This document shows, one piece after another, positions 43,849 through 53,054 of a stretch of DNA of 64,000 nucleotides (positions are counted from its first letter, which is position 1; every line of letters starts with the position of its first letter). Source of the stretch: Denitrobacterium detoxificans. Its GTDB lineage: Bacteria > Actinomycetota > Coriobacteriia > Coriobacteriales > Eggerthellaceae. The stretch covers positions 654,098 to 718,097 of the forward strand of contig NZ_SUUH01000001.1 in NCBI RefSeq assembly GCF_015062615.1. The letters are read 5' to 3'. The notes beneath the pieces were generated by a model. That model was not told where the DNA came from. It ran no database searches and saw only the letters and a program-made list of their open reading frames with translations. Both the position numbers and the translations under genes were made by a program.

Positions 43849-44456
43849 TACAACTCTCCTTTCGCGCGCACCGCCATCGCAAATGCGCGCATCTTCCGTA
43901 TATCTTTCGTCTTGTTCGTTTCGATTCCGCTGCTCACGTCCACGGCGAATGGGCGCACGGCCCGAACGGCCTGGGCAACGTTTTCGGAATCGAGGCCACC
44001 CGCCAGGAAGAACGCCCGCTGCACGTTGGCCACGAGCGACCAATCGAACGCACGGCCATCGCCTCGCCCGGCATCGAGCAATACGTAATCGGCGCTGCTG
44101 GCAAGGGCGCGCTGGACATCTGCGGCATCGCTCACAACAAAGGCCTGGATGATGGGCGCAGACACGCGTTTGCGAAGCGCCGCGACATATGCCTCGTCCT
44201 CATGCCCATGCAGTTGGACCATGCGAATCGCACCTATCTCGCACGCCGCGGCAACGAATGCAACGGGCGCATCGAGAAACACCCCGACGGGGCATATCGC
44301 TTCGTCGAGCAACGCGCTCAACGCGCGCGCCTCGTCAAGCGTGACACCCCTATGGGAGTTTGGCACGAACACGAATCCCGCGTATTCGGGAAGCAACTCG
44401 TTGACGGCCTCGATATCGGCACGAGAATGCAGGCCGCACATCTTGATACGCGTCAT
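43848..44456 (-). CDS. trpF: Phosphoribosylanthranilate isomerase TrpF
   Basis: 202 residues. TrpF isomerises phosphoribosylanthranilate to the 1-deoxyribulose form. KMCGLHS at the start holds the catalytic Cys, VQLHGHED and LLDAGRGDG are family motifs, and the catalytic Asp is in AVDVSSGIE. The ATG overlaps the trpC stop by four bases. TrpF and TrpC are separate here, unlike the fused enzyme of enteric bacteria. Confidence 0.94.
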   Translation of the reverse strand: MTRIKMCGLHSRADIEAVNELLPEYAGFVFVPNSHRGVTLDEARALSALLDEAICPVGVFLDAPVAFVAAACEIGAIRMVQLHGHEDEAYVAALRKRVSAPIIQAFVVSDAADVQRALASSADYVLLDAGRGDGRAFDWSLVANVQRAFFLAGGLDSENVAQAVRAVRPFAVDVSSGIETNKTKDIRKMRAFAMAVRAKGEL

Positions 44457-45244
44457 AGGGGCTCACCCCGCAATGCGCTCAGGGCGGCTCGTTTGTCAGC
44501 CGCGCGCATGAGCGCCTCGCCCACGAGCACCGCATTCACGCCATGCTCCTCGAGCTCCCTCACCTGGCTCGGTTCGCTCACGCCGCTTTCGGCCACGAAC
44601 AGCACCTCGGGGGGAACCATATCGCGCAGGCGCAGGCAGTTGCGGAAATCGACGCTGAAATCGACGAGATTGCGATTGTTCACGCCCACGATACGCGCAC
44701 CCGCCCGCAATGCGCGATTTACCTCGCACTCGTCATGGGCCTCCACGAGCGCACTCATGCCCAGCTCGTCCGCCAAGGCGATAAACTCCTTCAGCTGACC
44801 ATCGTCGAGAATCGAGCAGATGAGCAAGATCGCCTGCGCGCCCAAGAGCTTCGCCTGGTAGACCATGTAGGCATCGACCGTGAAATCCTTCCGCAAGCAC
44901 GGTACGGCCACGGCGGCGGCAATCTCGCTCAAATACGCATCACTCCCCAGAAAGCGCGTTGGCTCGGTGAGCACCGAAAGCGCGTTGGCCCCCGCCTGTT
45001 CGTATTCGCGCGCTATCCGAAGATACGGAAAGCTCTCGCTTATGAGGCCCTTGCTGGGAGATGCCTTCTTGCATTCGCAGATGAAGGACATGCCCGCCCC
45101 GGACAACGCACGCTCGAAGGGAAACCCGTCTGCGCACGCTAGCGAACGAGCGCGGGAACGCAACTCCCCCATCGGCAGCGCCTTCTGCTGCGCGGCAACA
45201 CGCGCTCGAGCCGCCTGCGCAAGTTCGTTCAAAATGCTCGTCAT
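44453..45244 (-). CDS. trpC: Indole-3-glycerol phosphate synthase TrpC
   Basis: 263 residues, TIM barrel that closes the indole ring. Signatures are ECKKASPSKG (catalytic Lys), LRKDFTVD and VNNRNLVDFSVD. The ATG at 45244 follows a weak GCGGTG and lies ten bases after the trpD stop; coupling to trpD translation probably helps. Confidence 0.94.
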   Translation of the reverse strand: MTSILNELAQAARARVAAQQKALPMGELRSRARSLACADGFPFERALSGAGMSFICECKKASPSKGLISESFPYLRIAREYEQAGANALSVLTEPTRFLGSDAYLSEIAAAVAVPCLRKDFTVDAYMVYQAKLLGAQAILLICSILDDGQLKEFIALADELGMSALVEAHDECEVNRALRAGARIVGVNNRNLVDFSVDFRNCLRLRDMVPPEVLFVAESGVSEPSQVRELEEHGVNAVLVGEALMRAADKRAALSALRGEPL

Positions 45245-45254
45245 GGCGCACCGC

Positions 45255-46274
45255 TTAGTTATTGCTCGCACGGATATACGCATCGAGCGTTTCCAGCGCA
45301 GCGCCGCTATCGATCTGATGAGCCGCAAGCTTCACGCCTTCGTCGATATCGCTTACCGCCCCGGCTGCAAACAAGGCCGCACCGGCATTCAACAGCACCA
45401 CGTTACGCTTGGGGCCCGCTTCGCCCGAAAGCACAGCACGCGTGATGGCGGCGTTTTCCTGCGGCGTTCCTCCCAACAGGTCCTCCTTGCGGCAACGCTC
45501 CAGGCCGAAATCCTCGGGCGCAATGCGGGACGTGCGATAGTAGCTATCCCTCAGCTCGCACGTAACGGTGGGTGCGCTCGCCGAGACCTCGTCCATGCGA
45601 TCGGAGCCATACACTACGAGCGCACGCTTCACGCCCATGGCATCGAGCACCTTCGCAATGGGCTCGACCAGGTACTCGTCGTATACGCCCAGCAGGAAGT
45701 ACTCGGGGCGCGCTGGATTGGTAAGCGGGCCCAGGATGTTGAACACGGTGCGGAACCCCAGTTCGCGGCGAATCGAACCGACGTATTTCATGGAGGCGTG
45801 GTACATCTGCGCGAAGAAGAAGCACATACCCACCTCGTCCAGCAGCTGAAGCGCCTTTTCCGGGCTCTGCTGCAGATTCACGCCCAGCGCCTCCTGGCAA
45901 TCGGCCGTACCCGACTTGCTCGATGCGGCGCGGTTGCCGTGCTTGGCCACCTTCACGCCCGCCGAAGCAACTACCGGCGCCGCTGTAGTGGAGATGTTGA
46001 ACGTATTGCTGCGATCTCCTCCCGTTCCCACGATTTCCAGCACCTCCATGCCAGGATGGGGAACCGGCGTGGCATGGTCGCGCATTGCGGCCGCGCATCC
46101 GGCGATTTCGTCGATGGTTTCCGCCTTGGCGCTCTTCGTGGAAAGCGCAGCCAGGAACGCGGCGTTCTGCGTAGCCGACGTTTCGCCGCTCATGATCTCG
46201 TTCATCACGGCGTACGCCTCGTCGTATGTCAGGTCTTCCTTGCGGACGATCTTCTCGATGGCTTCCTTAATCAT
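45255..46274 (-). CDS. trpD: Anthranilate phosphoribosyltransferase TrpD
   Basis: 339 residues. TrpD moves phosphoribose from PRPP to anthranilate. PRPP and anthranilate motifs are intact: VGTGGDRSNTFNIST, KHGNRAASSKSGTAD and GPLTNPARPEY. The ATG at 46274 overlaps trpG by eight bases. It is a stand-alone TrpD, not fused to TrpG. Confidence 0.95.
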   Translation of the reverse strand: MIKEAIEKIVRKEDLTYDEAYAVMNEIMSGETSATQNAAFLAALSTKSAKAETIDEIAGCAAAMRDHATPVPHPGMEVLEIVGTGGDRSNTFNISTTAAPVVASAGVKVAKHGNRAASSKSGTADCQEALGVNLQQSPEKALQLLDEVGMCFFFAQMYHASMKYVGSIRRELGFRTVFNILGPLTNPARPEYFLLGVYDEYLVEPIAKVLDAMGVKRALVVYGSDRMDEVSASAPTVTCELRDSYYRTSRIAPEDFGLERCRKEDLLGGTPQENAAITRAVLSGEAGPKRNVVLLNAGAALFAAGAVSDIDEGVKLAAHQIDSGAALETLDAYIRASNN

Positions 46275-46869
46275 GGTTTCCTCCTTGCGGGCAAGCCGTC
46301 TTCGTAAGCTGAATGAAATTGGCGAGCATGCGAGCGCCATCGGGCGTCATGATGCTCTCGGGATGAAACTGAACGCCCCACACGGGAGCATCCTGGCAGG
46401 CAATGGCCATCACTTCCCCGTCGTCCGCGCGAGCCGTTACGCGCACGGAATGCGGCAACGTGTCCTCGTCTACGGAAAGCGAGTGATACCGAGCCACGGG
46501 CGCCGACGCGGGAACGCCTGCAAACAGGGGGCATGCCACATCGAACGCGGTAGCCGATTGCTTGCCATGCATGAGCGTGGAGGCGTACCCCACGCGTGCG
46601 CCACAAGCAACGGCAATGGCCTGATGGCCCAGGCATACGCCCAATATGGGAATGGAATCACCCAGTTCACGCACTACGTCAACGCACACGCCCGCATCCT
46701 CCGGACGCCCTGGCCCCGGCGACAGGATGATTCCCGCAGGATGCAGGGCAGCGATTTCCTCCACCGTCAGAGCGTCGTTGCGCACAACGCGAATGTCGGG
46801 CTCGATGGCGCCAAGCATCTGAAACAGGTTGTAGGAAAAGCTGTCGTAGTTATCGATAAGCAGAATCAT
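46267..46869 (-). CDS. trpG: Anthranilate synthase glutaminase component TrpG
   Basis: 200 residues, class I glutamine amidotransferase that feeds ammonia to TrpE. The triad is visible as GVCLGHQ (Cys) and VQFHPES (His, Glu), and LSPGPGRPEDAG is the oxyanion strand. The ATG at 46869 overlaps the trpE stop by four bases. PabA function cannot be excluded but the operon argues for tryptophan. Confidence 0.94.
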   Translation of the reverse strand: MILLIDNYDSFSYNLFQMLGAIEPDIRVVRNDALTVEEIAALHPAGIILSPGPGRPEDAGVCVDVVRELGDSIPILGVCLGHQAIAVACGARVGYASTLMHGKQSATAFDVACPLFAGVPASAPVARYHSLSVDEDTLPHSVRVTARADDGEVMAIACQDAPVWGVQFHPESIMTPDGARMLANFIQLTKTACPQGGNHD

Positions 46870-48398
46870 CGCAGCTCCTCCGCATCCTCCAGGGCACGCA
46901 CGACCGCCGCCGCCTTGCTCACGCACTCGCGGTACTCCTTCGCGGGGTCACTATCAGCCACGATGCCCGCGCCGCTGCGCACGAACACACGCCCGTTCTT
47001 CTTGTAGGCGATGCGGATGGCAATGCACACGTCCATGTTGCCCGCGAAATCCAGGTACCCCAGCGCGCCGCCGTATATGCCGCGCTTGTTGTCTTCGAGC
47101 TCGTTGATAATCTGCGCCGCGCGAATCTTGGGAGCGCCCGACAGCGTACCCGCCGGCAACACGGCCTCGATGGCATCCAGGGCATCGCACCCTTCACGCA
47201 AACGGCCCCGCACCACGCTGCCAATATGCATCACGTGGCTGTAACGCTCGATGGAATGCAGGCGCTCCACTTCCACCGAGCCGAATTCGCTCACCTTGCC
47301 CAGGTCGTTGCGACCCAGGTCAACGAGCATGTTATGCTCCGCAAGCTCTTTCTCGTCGGCAAGCAGCTCTTCTTCGAGCATGCGATCCTCTTGGGGCGTC
47401 TTTCCCCGAGGACGCGTTCCGGCCAAAGGAAACGTATGTAGCACGCCATCCTCCAGCTTCACAAGCGTTTCGGGGCTCGCACCCGCGACTTCCATATCGC
47501 TGCCACTGAAATAGAACATGTACGGAGAGGGGTTTATGGCGCGCAGCACGCGATACGCGTTCAGCAGGCTTCCCTCGTAGGGCACCTCCAAACGGTTGCT
47601 AAGCACCACCTGAAAGATGTCACCCTCGCGAATGTAGCGCTGGGCTCGGCGCACCATGTCACAGTAGGATTCTTCGTCGAACAGCGCCTTTGCCGGCCCC
47701 AGCACATGGCCGGGGGTCTCTGCCGCAGATGCGCCATCTTGGATGATTCGCGCCATTTCCGCCAGCGCATCCTGCGCCTCGGCATACCCGGAATCACCGC
47801 ACGCCAGATCGGCGTGGGCAATAAGGATGATCTTCTGCCTTACGTCATCGAAGCAAATCAGGCGATCGAACAGCATAAGGTCGAAGTCCTGGAAGTTCTC
47901 GGTGTCGCGTGCATCGAGCCGCAACGTGGGTTCCGCGTACTTCAGGTAGTCATAGCCAAAATAGCCCACCAAGCCGCCCGCGAACGGAGGCAGCCCCTCG
48001 ACGCGCGCCGTGCGATACGCGCGCAGGATGTCACGCAGCTCGGAAGCGGGATCGCTGGTGGCGTGCGCCTGGCCATCGATGGTTATCACGCCATCCTTGC
48101 AGGCAATGGCCATACAAGGCTCGAACCCCAAGAACGTGTACCTGCCGCGCTTCTCGCCTCCCGCCACGCTTTCCAATACGAAGCAGTGGCGCGAAACGGC
48201 CTTCAGCTTGGAAAGTACGCCAAGCGGCGTATACGCATCGGAAAGCAATTCCGCTGCAAGGGGGACGCGCGAAACGCCCTGCTCGCGCGCAACCTCCTTC
48301 GCCTCCTCGAGCGAAGGCACAACGCGCAGGCGCGCGTGCCCCCTAGGCGGACCATTGCGCACGCCATCTGCGATATCAGGTACTGCAGCAACACCCAT
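46866..48398 (-). CDS. trpE: Anthranilate synthase component I TrpE
   Basis: 510 residues. TrpE makes anthranilate from chorismate. The C-terminal chorismate-binding domain has FPLAGTRPRGKTPQED, MLVDLGRNDLG and LPAGTLSGAPK. The N-terminal FVLESV matches the LES feedback site where tryptophan binds, so the enzyme is probably tryptophan-inhibited. The ATG at 48398 follows AAGGAGG. It is the first operon gene, behind a T-box leader. Confidence 0.95.
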   Translation of the reverse strand: MGVAAVPDIADGVRNGPPRGHARLRVVPSLEEAKEVAREQGVSRVPLAAELLSDAYTPLGVLSKLKAVSRHCFVLESVAGGEKRGRYTFLGFEPCMAIACKDGVITIDGQAHATSDPASELRDILRAYRTARVEGLPPFAGGLVGYFGYDYLKYAEPTLRLDARDTENFQDFDLMLFDRLICFDDVRQKIILIAHADLACGDSGYAEAQDALAEMARIIQDGASAAETPGHVLGPAKALFDEESYCDMVRRAQRYIREGDIFQVVLSNRLEVPYEGSLLNAYRVLRAINPSPYMFYFSGSDMEVAGASPETLVKLEDGVLHTFPLAGTRPRGKTPQEDRMLEEELLADEKELAEHNMLVDLGRNDLGKVSEFGSVEVERLHSIERYSHVMHIGSVVRGRLREGCDALDAIEAVLPAGTLSGAPKIRAAQIINELEDNKRGIYGGALGYLDFAGNMDVCIAIRIAYKKNGRVFVRSGAGIVADSDPAKEYRECVSKAAAVVRALEDAEELR

Positions 48399-48444
48399 GG
48401 AAGCCTCCTTCCGCCATGCCCGCCTTGTTGGAGGCGAGCGCGTC

Positions 48445-48680
48445 GGGGCAATAAAAAACACCCCGACGGAACCTATGTTCCATCAAGGGCGAATCGATAG
48501 ATCCGTGGTGCCACCTTGATTCGCAGCCTGAAGCCGCGCACTTTGCGGAATGCCAACACATTCCCGGCAACTAACGTATGCCCACACGTCGCGTGCTACT
48601 AGGCCCAGGCCGTTCACCGCGCCCTCAGCGGTCCATTTGACGAACTGTGTTTTGCCCGATTTCCAGCATCGCGGGCTCTC
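48445..48680 (-). promoter_or_regulatory. T-box riboswitch leader of the trp operon
   Basis: The minus-strand leader between the promoter and trpE contains AAGGTGGCACCACGG (48517-48503), the near-invariant T-box that captures the acceptor end of uncharged tRNA. GCGAATC and GATTCGC flank it and can pair. A strong terminator with six T follows. A TGG triplet (48635-48633, Trp codon) in the presumed Stem I region is the best specifier candidate, though another TGG exists. Uncharged tRNA-Trp would favour read-through; this follows the known T-box mechanism. Confidence 0.82.
48453..48486 (-). terminator. T-box-controlled terminator before trpE
   Basis: An eight-base-pair core stem (GATGGAAC with GTTCCGTC, minus strand) extended by GC/GU pairs is followed by GTTTTTT. 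It lies about 55 bases before the trpE start and is the regulated terminator of the T-box leader. Confidence 0.8.
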
Positions 48681-48686
48681 TGTGAA

Positions 48687-48714
48687 AGCATATTCGCCGT
48701 TACTTCCGCTTCAA
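48687..48714 (-). promoter_or_regulatory. trp operon promoter
   Basis: On the minus strand TTGAAG (48714-48709) and TATGCT (48692-48687) are 16 bases apart, placing the start of transcription near 48680 and giving a leader of about 280 bases. No TrpR-like operator was recognised. Confidence 0.6.
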
Positions 48715-48754
48715 CGGTTTGGCTATTCAATTGTGAATGGGGTCATACTAGCAT

Positions 48755-48770
48755 GCACGCTTTAGCGTGC
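48755..48770 (-). terminator. Small hairpin after the TatD-linked unit
   Basis: GCACGC/GCGTGC (48755-48760 with 48765-48770, loop TTTA) forms a short stem 48 bases past the small acidic gene. No U-tract follows on the minus strand, so it is a weak terminator candidate. Confidence 0.35.
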
Positions 48771-48817
48771 GCAAGTACCTATTCGTTGCGCGCGCCAAAC
48801 GGCACGCATGCGCACGA

Positions 48818-49036
48818 CTACTTGCGATTGCCCAACATGCCAAGCATGGAACCGTATACGCCACCCAGCTCGCTGGCCTCATGGGCATCCACAAACGCCT
48901 CGAGCGCATTCAGCTCGGCAAGTTCGTCGGTCATGGCCACGTATTCGCTGCTGATTTGCGCCATCTTACGCGCTTCCTCGGCCAGGGCCTCGTCCTCGGT
49001 CTGGGGCATCGCTTCGCTCTTGTTCTCGTCAGTCAT
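48818..49036 (-). CDS. Small acidic protein of unknown function
   Basis: 72 residues, strongly acidic, with a helical N-terminal half rich in Glu, Ala and Asp and a Gly/Met-rich C-terminus. It has no signal, membrane helix or metal motif and no recognised family. The ATG overlaps the TatD-like stop by eight bases and lacks its own strong ribosome site, so coupled translation is likely. It closes the flippase-TcdA-TatD unit. Confidence 0.65.
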   Translation of the reverse strand: MTDENKSEAMPQTEDEALAEEARKMAQISSEYVAMTDELAELNALEAFVDAHEASELGGVYGSMLGMLGNRK

Positions 49037-49793
49037 CGTTCATCACATCCAATTCAAGCAGCTTACAGCTGGACTCCAGCGCACGCTGCACAACACGTTC
49101 GCCGCGTTCGGCGGCAACAACCTGTGCCACGCCAGCCAAACTGCGGTAGTACCCATCATAATCCATCTTGCTCTGCGGCGATGAGGGAAGATCGGTTTCC
49201 AGCAGCAGCCGGTCTTCGGGGATGGCCTGCAAATATGCTCGTCCGCGCTTCGTGGCAAGCATGCGCTCCCCCACGCTGAAATACCAGCCGGCGTTTCGAG
49301 CGCGCGTGAGCTCGTCGGACGAACCGGAAAACCAGTGGAAGATGAGAATCGCGTCGGATAGCCCCGCACGCTCGACCTCGTCCATGACAACGCTTGCCGC
49401 AAGGGACGAGTGGAACGACATGACATGCGGAACACCCGGCCGCGCACACGCGGCAAGCACCCGGCGAAAGACCGCACCTTGCCCATCGCGCTCTGCCGCG
49501 AAACGCTTCCCAAAATCCAGGCCTATCTCGCCGATGTAGCGACATTGGGGCGCCAGTTCCTCAAATAGGCAAACTTCGCGTTCGTCAGCCTTGCCCTGCG
49601 CCACCCACCAGGGATGAAGGCCCAAACCCAGGCGGATTCCCGGAAAGAATTCCGCAACATCGCGCACGGCAACGTATTCCGAGGGCAAGACGGTGTTGGC
49701 GAACATGCCCACGCGATCGCGCGAAGCACGCTCCAGCAAGGGATCCATGGCATCCAGAAACGACGGATGGCAATGCATGTCGACGTATCGCAT
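49029..49793 (-). CDS. TatD-family metal-dependent hydrolase
   Basis: 254 residues, amidohydrolase-fold barrel. DMHCHPSF near the start holds the His-x-His metal pair, GEIGLDF carries the Glu, and FHWFSGSS and LETDLPSS carry the remaining His and Asp. TatD proteins have been reported as DNases or as D-aminoacyl-tRNA/RNA quality factors; the role here is undefined. The ATG at 49793 follows AAGGAGG. It lies 47 bases after tcdA. Confidence 0.85.
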   Translation of the reverse strand: MRYVDMHCHPSFLDAMDPLLERASRDRVGMFANTVLPSEYVAVRDVAEFFPGIRLGLGLHPWWVAQGKADEREVCLFEELAPQCRYIGEIGLDFGKRFAAERDGQGAVFRRVLAACARPGVPHVMSFHSSLAASVVMDEVERAGLSDAILIFHWFSGSSDELTRARNAGWYFSVGERMLATKRGRAYLQAIPEDRLLLETDLPSSPQSKMDYDGYYRSLAGVAQVVAAERGERVVQRALESSCKLLELDVMNDD

Positions 49794-49840
49794 GACCCCT
49801 CCTTGATCACAAGCCCACATCGCCGAGCAGCGCAAACGGG

Positions 49841-50605
49841 TTACTTCCGACGCGCCAGCACGTCCTCGCGCGACTCCACGCCCGCGATGGAGCGAATGAC
49901 GTACCCGGCAATCATCTGGCCCATGATGGGCGGAAAATACGGCATGGTGCCCAACCCCGAACGCTCGCCGCGCTCCGTACCCGGGCGAGCCGTGGCCGCC
50001 GCAGCTTCCTCGCACGAATACAGCACGCGCAAATGGGAAATGCCCCGCTTGCGGCATTCCTTGCGCATGATGCGGCACATGCGGCAATTGACCGTGTCGT
50101 AGATATCGGCCACACGCAGGTACTCGGGATGCAGCTTGTTGCCGCCACCCATGGCGCTGATCAGGTTGATATCGCGTTCCTGGGCAGCAGCCGCAATGGC
50201 AAGCTTCGTGGAAATGGTATCGATGGCATCCACCACGAAATCTGCTTTGACGGCATGCTCATCGAGCAGCGCATCTAGGTTTTCAGCAAGCACGAACGAG
50301 TCGACGACCTCCACCTGGGCCTGCGGGTTGATATCGAGCACCATCTGGCGCATGACGTCGATCTTCTTGCGGCCGATGGTGCTGTGAAAGGCAATGGCCT
50401 GGCGATTGATGTTCGTAATATCCACCACGTCGTGGTCGACCAAGATGAACTTGCCCACGCCGCCTCGCGCCAATGCCTCGACGCAGCTCGAGCCCACGCC
50501 GCCCAGTCCAAGCACCATCACGCAGCTCGATGCGAGCGCGGCAACGCCTTCGGAACCCAGAATGCGAGCGCTCCGGGTCGTTTCGTTGTGCAGCTCGGGA
50601 GCCAC
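49841..50605 (-). CDS. tcdA: tRNA threonylcarbamoyladenosine dehydratase TcdA (ThiF/E1-like)
   Basis: 254 residues, E1-like ATP-dependent enzyme that cyclises the t6A nucleoside at position 37 of tRNAs. VLGLGGVGSSCVEALARGGVGK is the ATP-binding Rossmann motif, VDHDVVDITNINRQ follows, and VDAIDTISTK and NCRMCRIMRKECRKR complete the CsdL/TcdA pattern. It starts with GTG overlapping the flippase stop by one base. Close relatives activate ubiquitin-like proteins, but the length and motifs favour TcdA. Confidence 0.88.
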   Translation of the reverse strand: MAPELHNETTRSARILGSEGVAALASSCVMVLGLGGVGSSCVEALARGGVGKFILVDHDVVDITNINRQAIAFHSTIGRKKIDVMRQMVLDINPQAQVEVVDSFVLAENLDALLDEHAVKADFVVDAIDTISTKLAIAAAAQERDINLISAMGGGNKLHPEYLRVADIYDTVNCRMCRIMRKECRKRGISHLRVLYSCEEAAAATARPGTERGERSGLGTMPYFPPIMGQMIAGYVIRSIAGVESREDVLARRK

Positions 50606-52359
50606 TATTCGGAGCCCCTTCGAGACTGGCGGTCACGCAATGCGCGACGAGCCCTAAAGCGCGGGTCCACTTCCCCACCCTCGCGCGCAATGCGCTCGAG
50701 ACGGGCAGCTTCGCGCGGAGAGAATTCCTGCGTGCCATCGGGGGGAGCGGCATGCTGCGCACGCGCACGCGGACGAGGCGATTCATGAACAGGCCTATCC
50801 GCATGCACATCGCGACGAGCAGAATGCGGCACGGATTCGCCATGCGACTCCTGTGCATGTTCAGCTTCCAGCGTATCGGACTCGTCGTCGGCAGGACGTG
50901 CGTCAGCCCCTTCGGCATTACGACGCGCACGCGCCTTTGCGGCCAAATACGTGGGGTCGTCCTCGGGGTGGCGCTTGTACATAAGGCGCACGCTCACGTA
51001 TTCCAACACGAGCAGCGCAAGCAAGATCGCCATGACGATGAGGTAGCCCATGATGGCGCCACGCAGGCCGCTCACGTGAATGAGCATATAGGGAATGGCC
51101 AGCGAGAAGGCGAAGGTGATGAGGTACAGGCGCAAAACCGACTTCTGACGGCGCATGACCGTCATAACCTGGTACAGGAAGTCGATGCCGCCCGTAATGC
51201 CACCGGCAATGACCATAAGCAGGCCCATGGAACGATACGGTTCAAAATCGAGACCGTACAGAATGCTGAGCAACGGAATGCCCAACCAGTTCATGAACAG
51301 CAAGACCACCACGGTAACGGCCAGAACGATGAGCAGCATGGCAACGATGAAGAAGTCGAAGCGCTTGCGGCGATTGAGGTCGTTCCACGCGTCGGCCATG
51401 CGTGCGAGCAGGGGCTTGTACACAAGGCCCACCGTGATAAGAATGGCCTGAGCCGGGAAGTAGAGCGCGTTGTAGTACAGCTGATTGTCGTAGGAGAGCG
51501 TGCCCTCCATCATGAACTTGGGAATGTTGTCGATGAGCGCATAGAGGAACAGCGCCAAGAACAGCGGGAAGCACTTCGTGAACAGGCGGCCAATGCTCGC
51601 AAAACTCCTACGATTCGACGTAGGCGTTTCAAGCAAGGCAAGCGGCGCCGTGAACAGCACGAGGGAAACCACCGCCACGATGGCCATGGCAATGCTGGCA
51701 ACTTGCAGACTGTGCGTGATGAGCAGCAGAAACGCGAACACCACGAAAACGCCCGCCGAGCGCAGCACCTGGGAAATGCCCGCCAGATACAGCTTGTCCA
51801 TCTGCTGCAGGCGACCCTCGTACACATCGGCGAAGCCATCAACGGTCTTGTACACCACAACGGCCATAACCATGGTGCGCATAGCTTCGTCGTAGCCATG
51901 GAAATCGCAGAAGAGCGAACCAGCCACGATGGCTAGCAGACATGTTATGGCGCGCTGGATCTGGTATTCCGCGAAGGAATGCTCCTCGTCACGGTCGGAG
52001 ACCTGGTACGTGCGCACGCCGTAGTTCGCCAGGAACATGAGCAGCTGCGCGACCACGAACGCCAGCGAGAACATACCGGCTTGCTCGCTGCCCACCAGCT
52101 GCGTGACAATGATGGTAAGCAGGGGGAAGATGACGCCCCAGGAAGCCAGACCCGCCGTGTTCCACACGTAGTCGAGCTTCGTCTGATGGCTCTCGTATTC
52201 GGCTTCCTGCGCGAACGAGCGGTTGGAAACGACACCCAGCAGTCTTTCGCCCCACGCATCGATACGACGACGAAGCGGACCCGGCTGGCGCGGCGCGGAA
52301 TTGCGCTTGCGTTCGTCGAGCATCTGCGAAATCGCGGCAAATGGACGGGGTGTATTCAC
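50605..52359 (-). CDS. Polysaccharide/lipid flippase (Wzx/MurJ-like MOP superfamily)
   Basis: 584 residues. Twelve or more hydrophobic helices cover about residues 70-475, resembling oligosaccharide flippases that turn lipid-linked sugars across the membrane. GVRTYQVSDRDEEHSFAEYQ is a charged loop, and the helices are followed by a long polar C-terminal tail (about 475-584, rich in Arg, Glu, Ala, His and Pro) of unknown purpose. The start is GTG with AAAGG six bases upstream. No glycosyltransferase genes are adjacent, so its sugar is unknown. It leads the unit with tcdA and tatD. Confidence 0.75.
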   Translation of the reverse strand: MNTPRPFAAISQMLDERKRNSAPRQPGPLRRRIDAWGERLLGVVSNRSFAQEAEYESHQTKLDYVWNTAGLASWGVIFPLLTIIVTQLVGSEQAGMFSLAFVVAQLLMFLANYGVRTYQVSDRDEEHSFAEYQIQRAITCLLAIVAGSLFCDFHGYDEAMRTMVMAVVVYKTVDGFADVYEGRLQQMDKLYLAGISQVLRSAGVFVVFAFLLLITHSLQVASIAMAIVAVVSLVLFTAPLALLETPTSNRRSFASIGRLFTKCFPLFLALFLYALIDNIPKFMMEGTLSYDNQLYYNALYFPAQAILITVGLVYKPLLARMADAWNDLNRRKRFDFFIVAMLLIVLAVTVVVLLFMNWLGIPLLSILYGLDFEPYRSMGLLMVIAGGITGGIDFLYQVMTVMRRQKSVLRLYLITFAFSLAIPYMLIHVSGLRGAIMGYLIVMAILLALLVLEYVSVRLMYKRHPEDDPTYLAAKARARRNAEGADARPADDESDTLEAEHAQESHGESVPHSARRDVHADRPVHESPRPRARAQHAAPPDGTQEFSPREAARLERIAREGGEVDPRFRARRALRDRQSRRGSE

Positions 52360-52454
52360 GAGTAGCCTTTCTTGGTTCCCTAACTCGAACTTTGATTATA
52401 TGGCTCGATAGGCATCCCAAGCAACGCGATACAAGAAGCAGACAGAATAAACGA

Positions 52455-52488
52455 TGCCCGCACCTGGCCTTACGGCAAGACGCGGGCA
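52455..52488 (-). terminator. Terminator hairpin after nrdG
   Basis: TGCCCGC (52455-52461) pairs with GCGGGCA (52482-52488), and the arms extend partly inward. On the minus strand it is followed by TCGTTTATT. It lies 21 bases past the nrdG stop. Confidence 0.5.
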
Positions 52489-52508
52489 AAAGGGCCATGC
52501 AAGGCGCG

Positions 52509-53054
52509 TTAGATCATCTTGTGCGAGGCGAACTGAGGGTCGTCTTCCCAAAGCACTACCTCGCCCGAGGCAAGCGACGCGGGCACGTCGATGATGCGCT
52601 GGTTGCTGCTGCCCCGGAAACGCAGCGAGATGTCCTTCAAATCCTTCGCGTAGGGCCCATCGACGAGCACGTCGATGCAATCGAACAGGTCGGCCGTTTC
52701 CGGGCAGTTCCTACCGCCATAGAGCAGGTTCTCGTACACATCGCCCGTGTAGACCCAAATGCTCTTCCCCGGGCATTCGCGCTTGACGCGCTGCAGGAAC
52801 GGCAGAAGGCCCGCCTGGTTCACCGGTTCCATGGGCTCGCCGCCCAAAACGGTAATGCCAGCCACCCATGGCTCATTCAGGCTCTGGATGATTTCGTCTT
52901 CCACTTCCTGGGTAAACGGACGGCCAAACGAGAAGCTCCAAGTTTCGGGCTGGAAGCATTCTGCGCAATGGTGCGTGCACCCCGAAACGAACAATACCGT
53001 ACGCACGCCAGGACCATTGGCGATATCGGAGTATTTTATGGCTGCATAATTCAC
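52509..53054 (-). CDS. nrdG: Anaerobic ribonucleotide reductase activase NrdG
   Basis: 181 residues, radical SAM enzyme that installs the glycyl radical on NrdD. The iron-sulfur motif CTHHCAECF (C-x3-C-x2-C) is near the start, and ITVLGGEPM is the SAM-binding GGE motif. The GTG at 53054 follows GGGAGG with five-base spacing; the longer frame lacks a site. It lies 81 bases downstream of nrdD in the same unit. Confidence 0.94.
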   Translation of the reverse strand: MNYAAIKYSDIANGPGVRTVLFVSGCTHHCAECFQPETWSFSFGRPFTQEVEDEIIQSLNEPWVAGITVLGGEPMEPVNQAGLLPFLQRVKRECPGKSIWVYTGDVYENLLYGGRNCPETADLFDCIDVLVDGPYAKDLKDISLRFRGSSNQRIIDVPASLASGEVVLWEDDPQFASHKMI

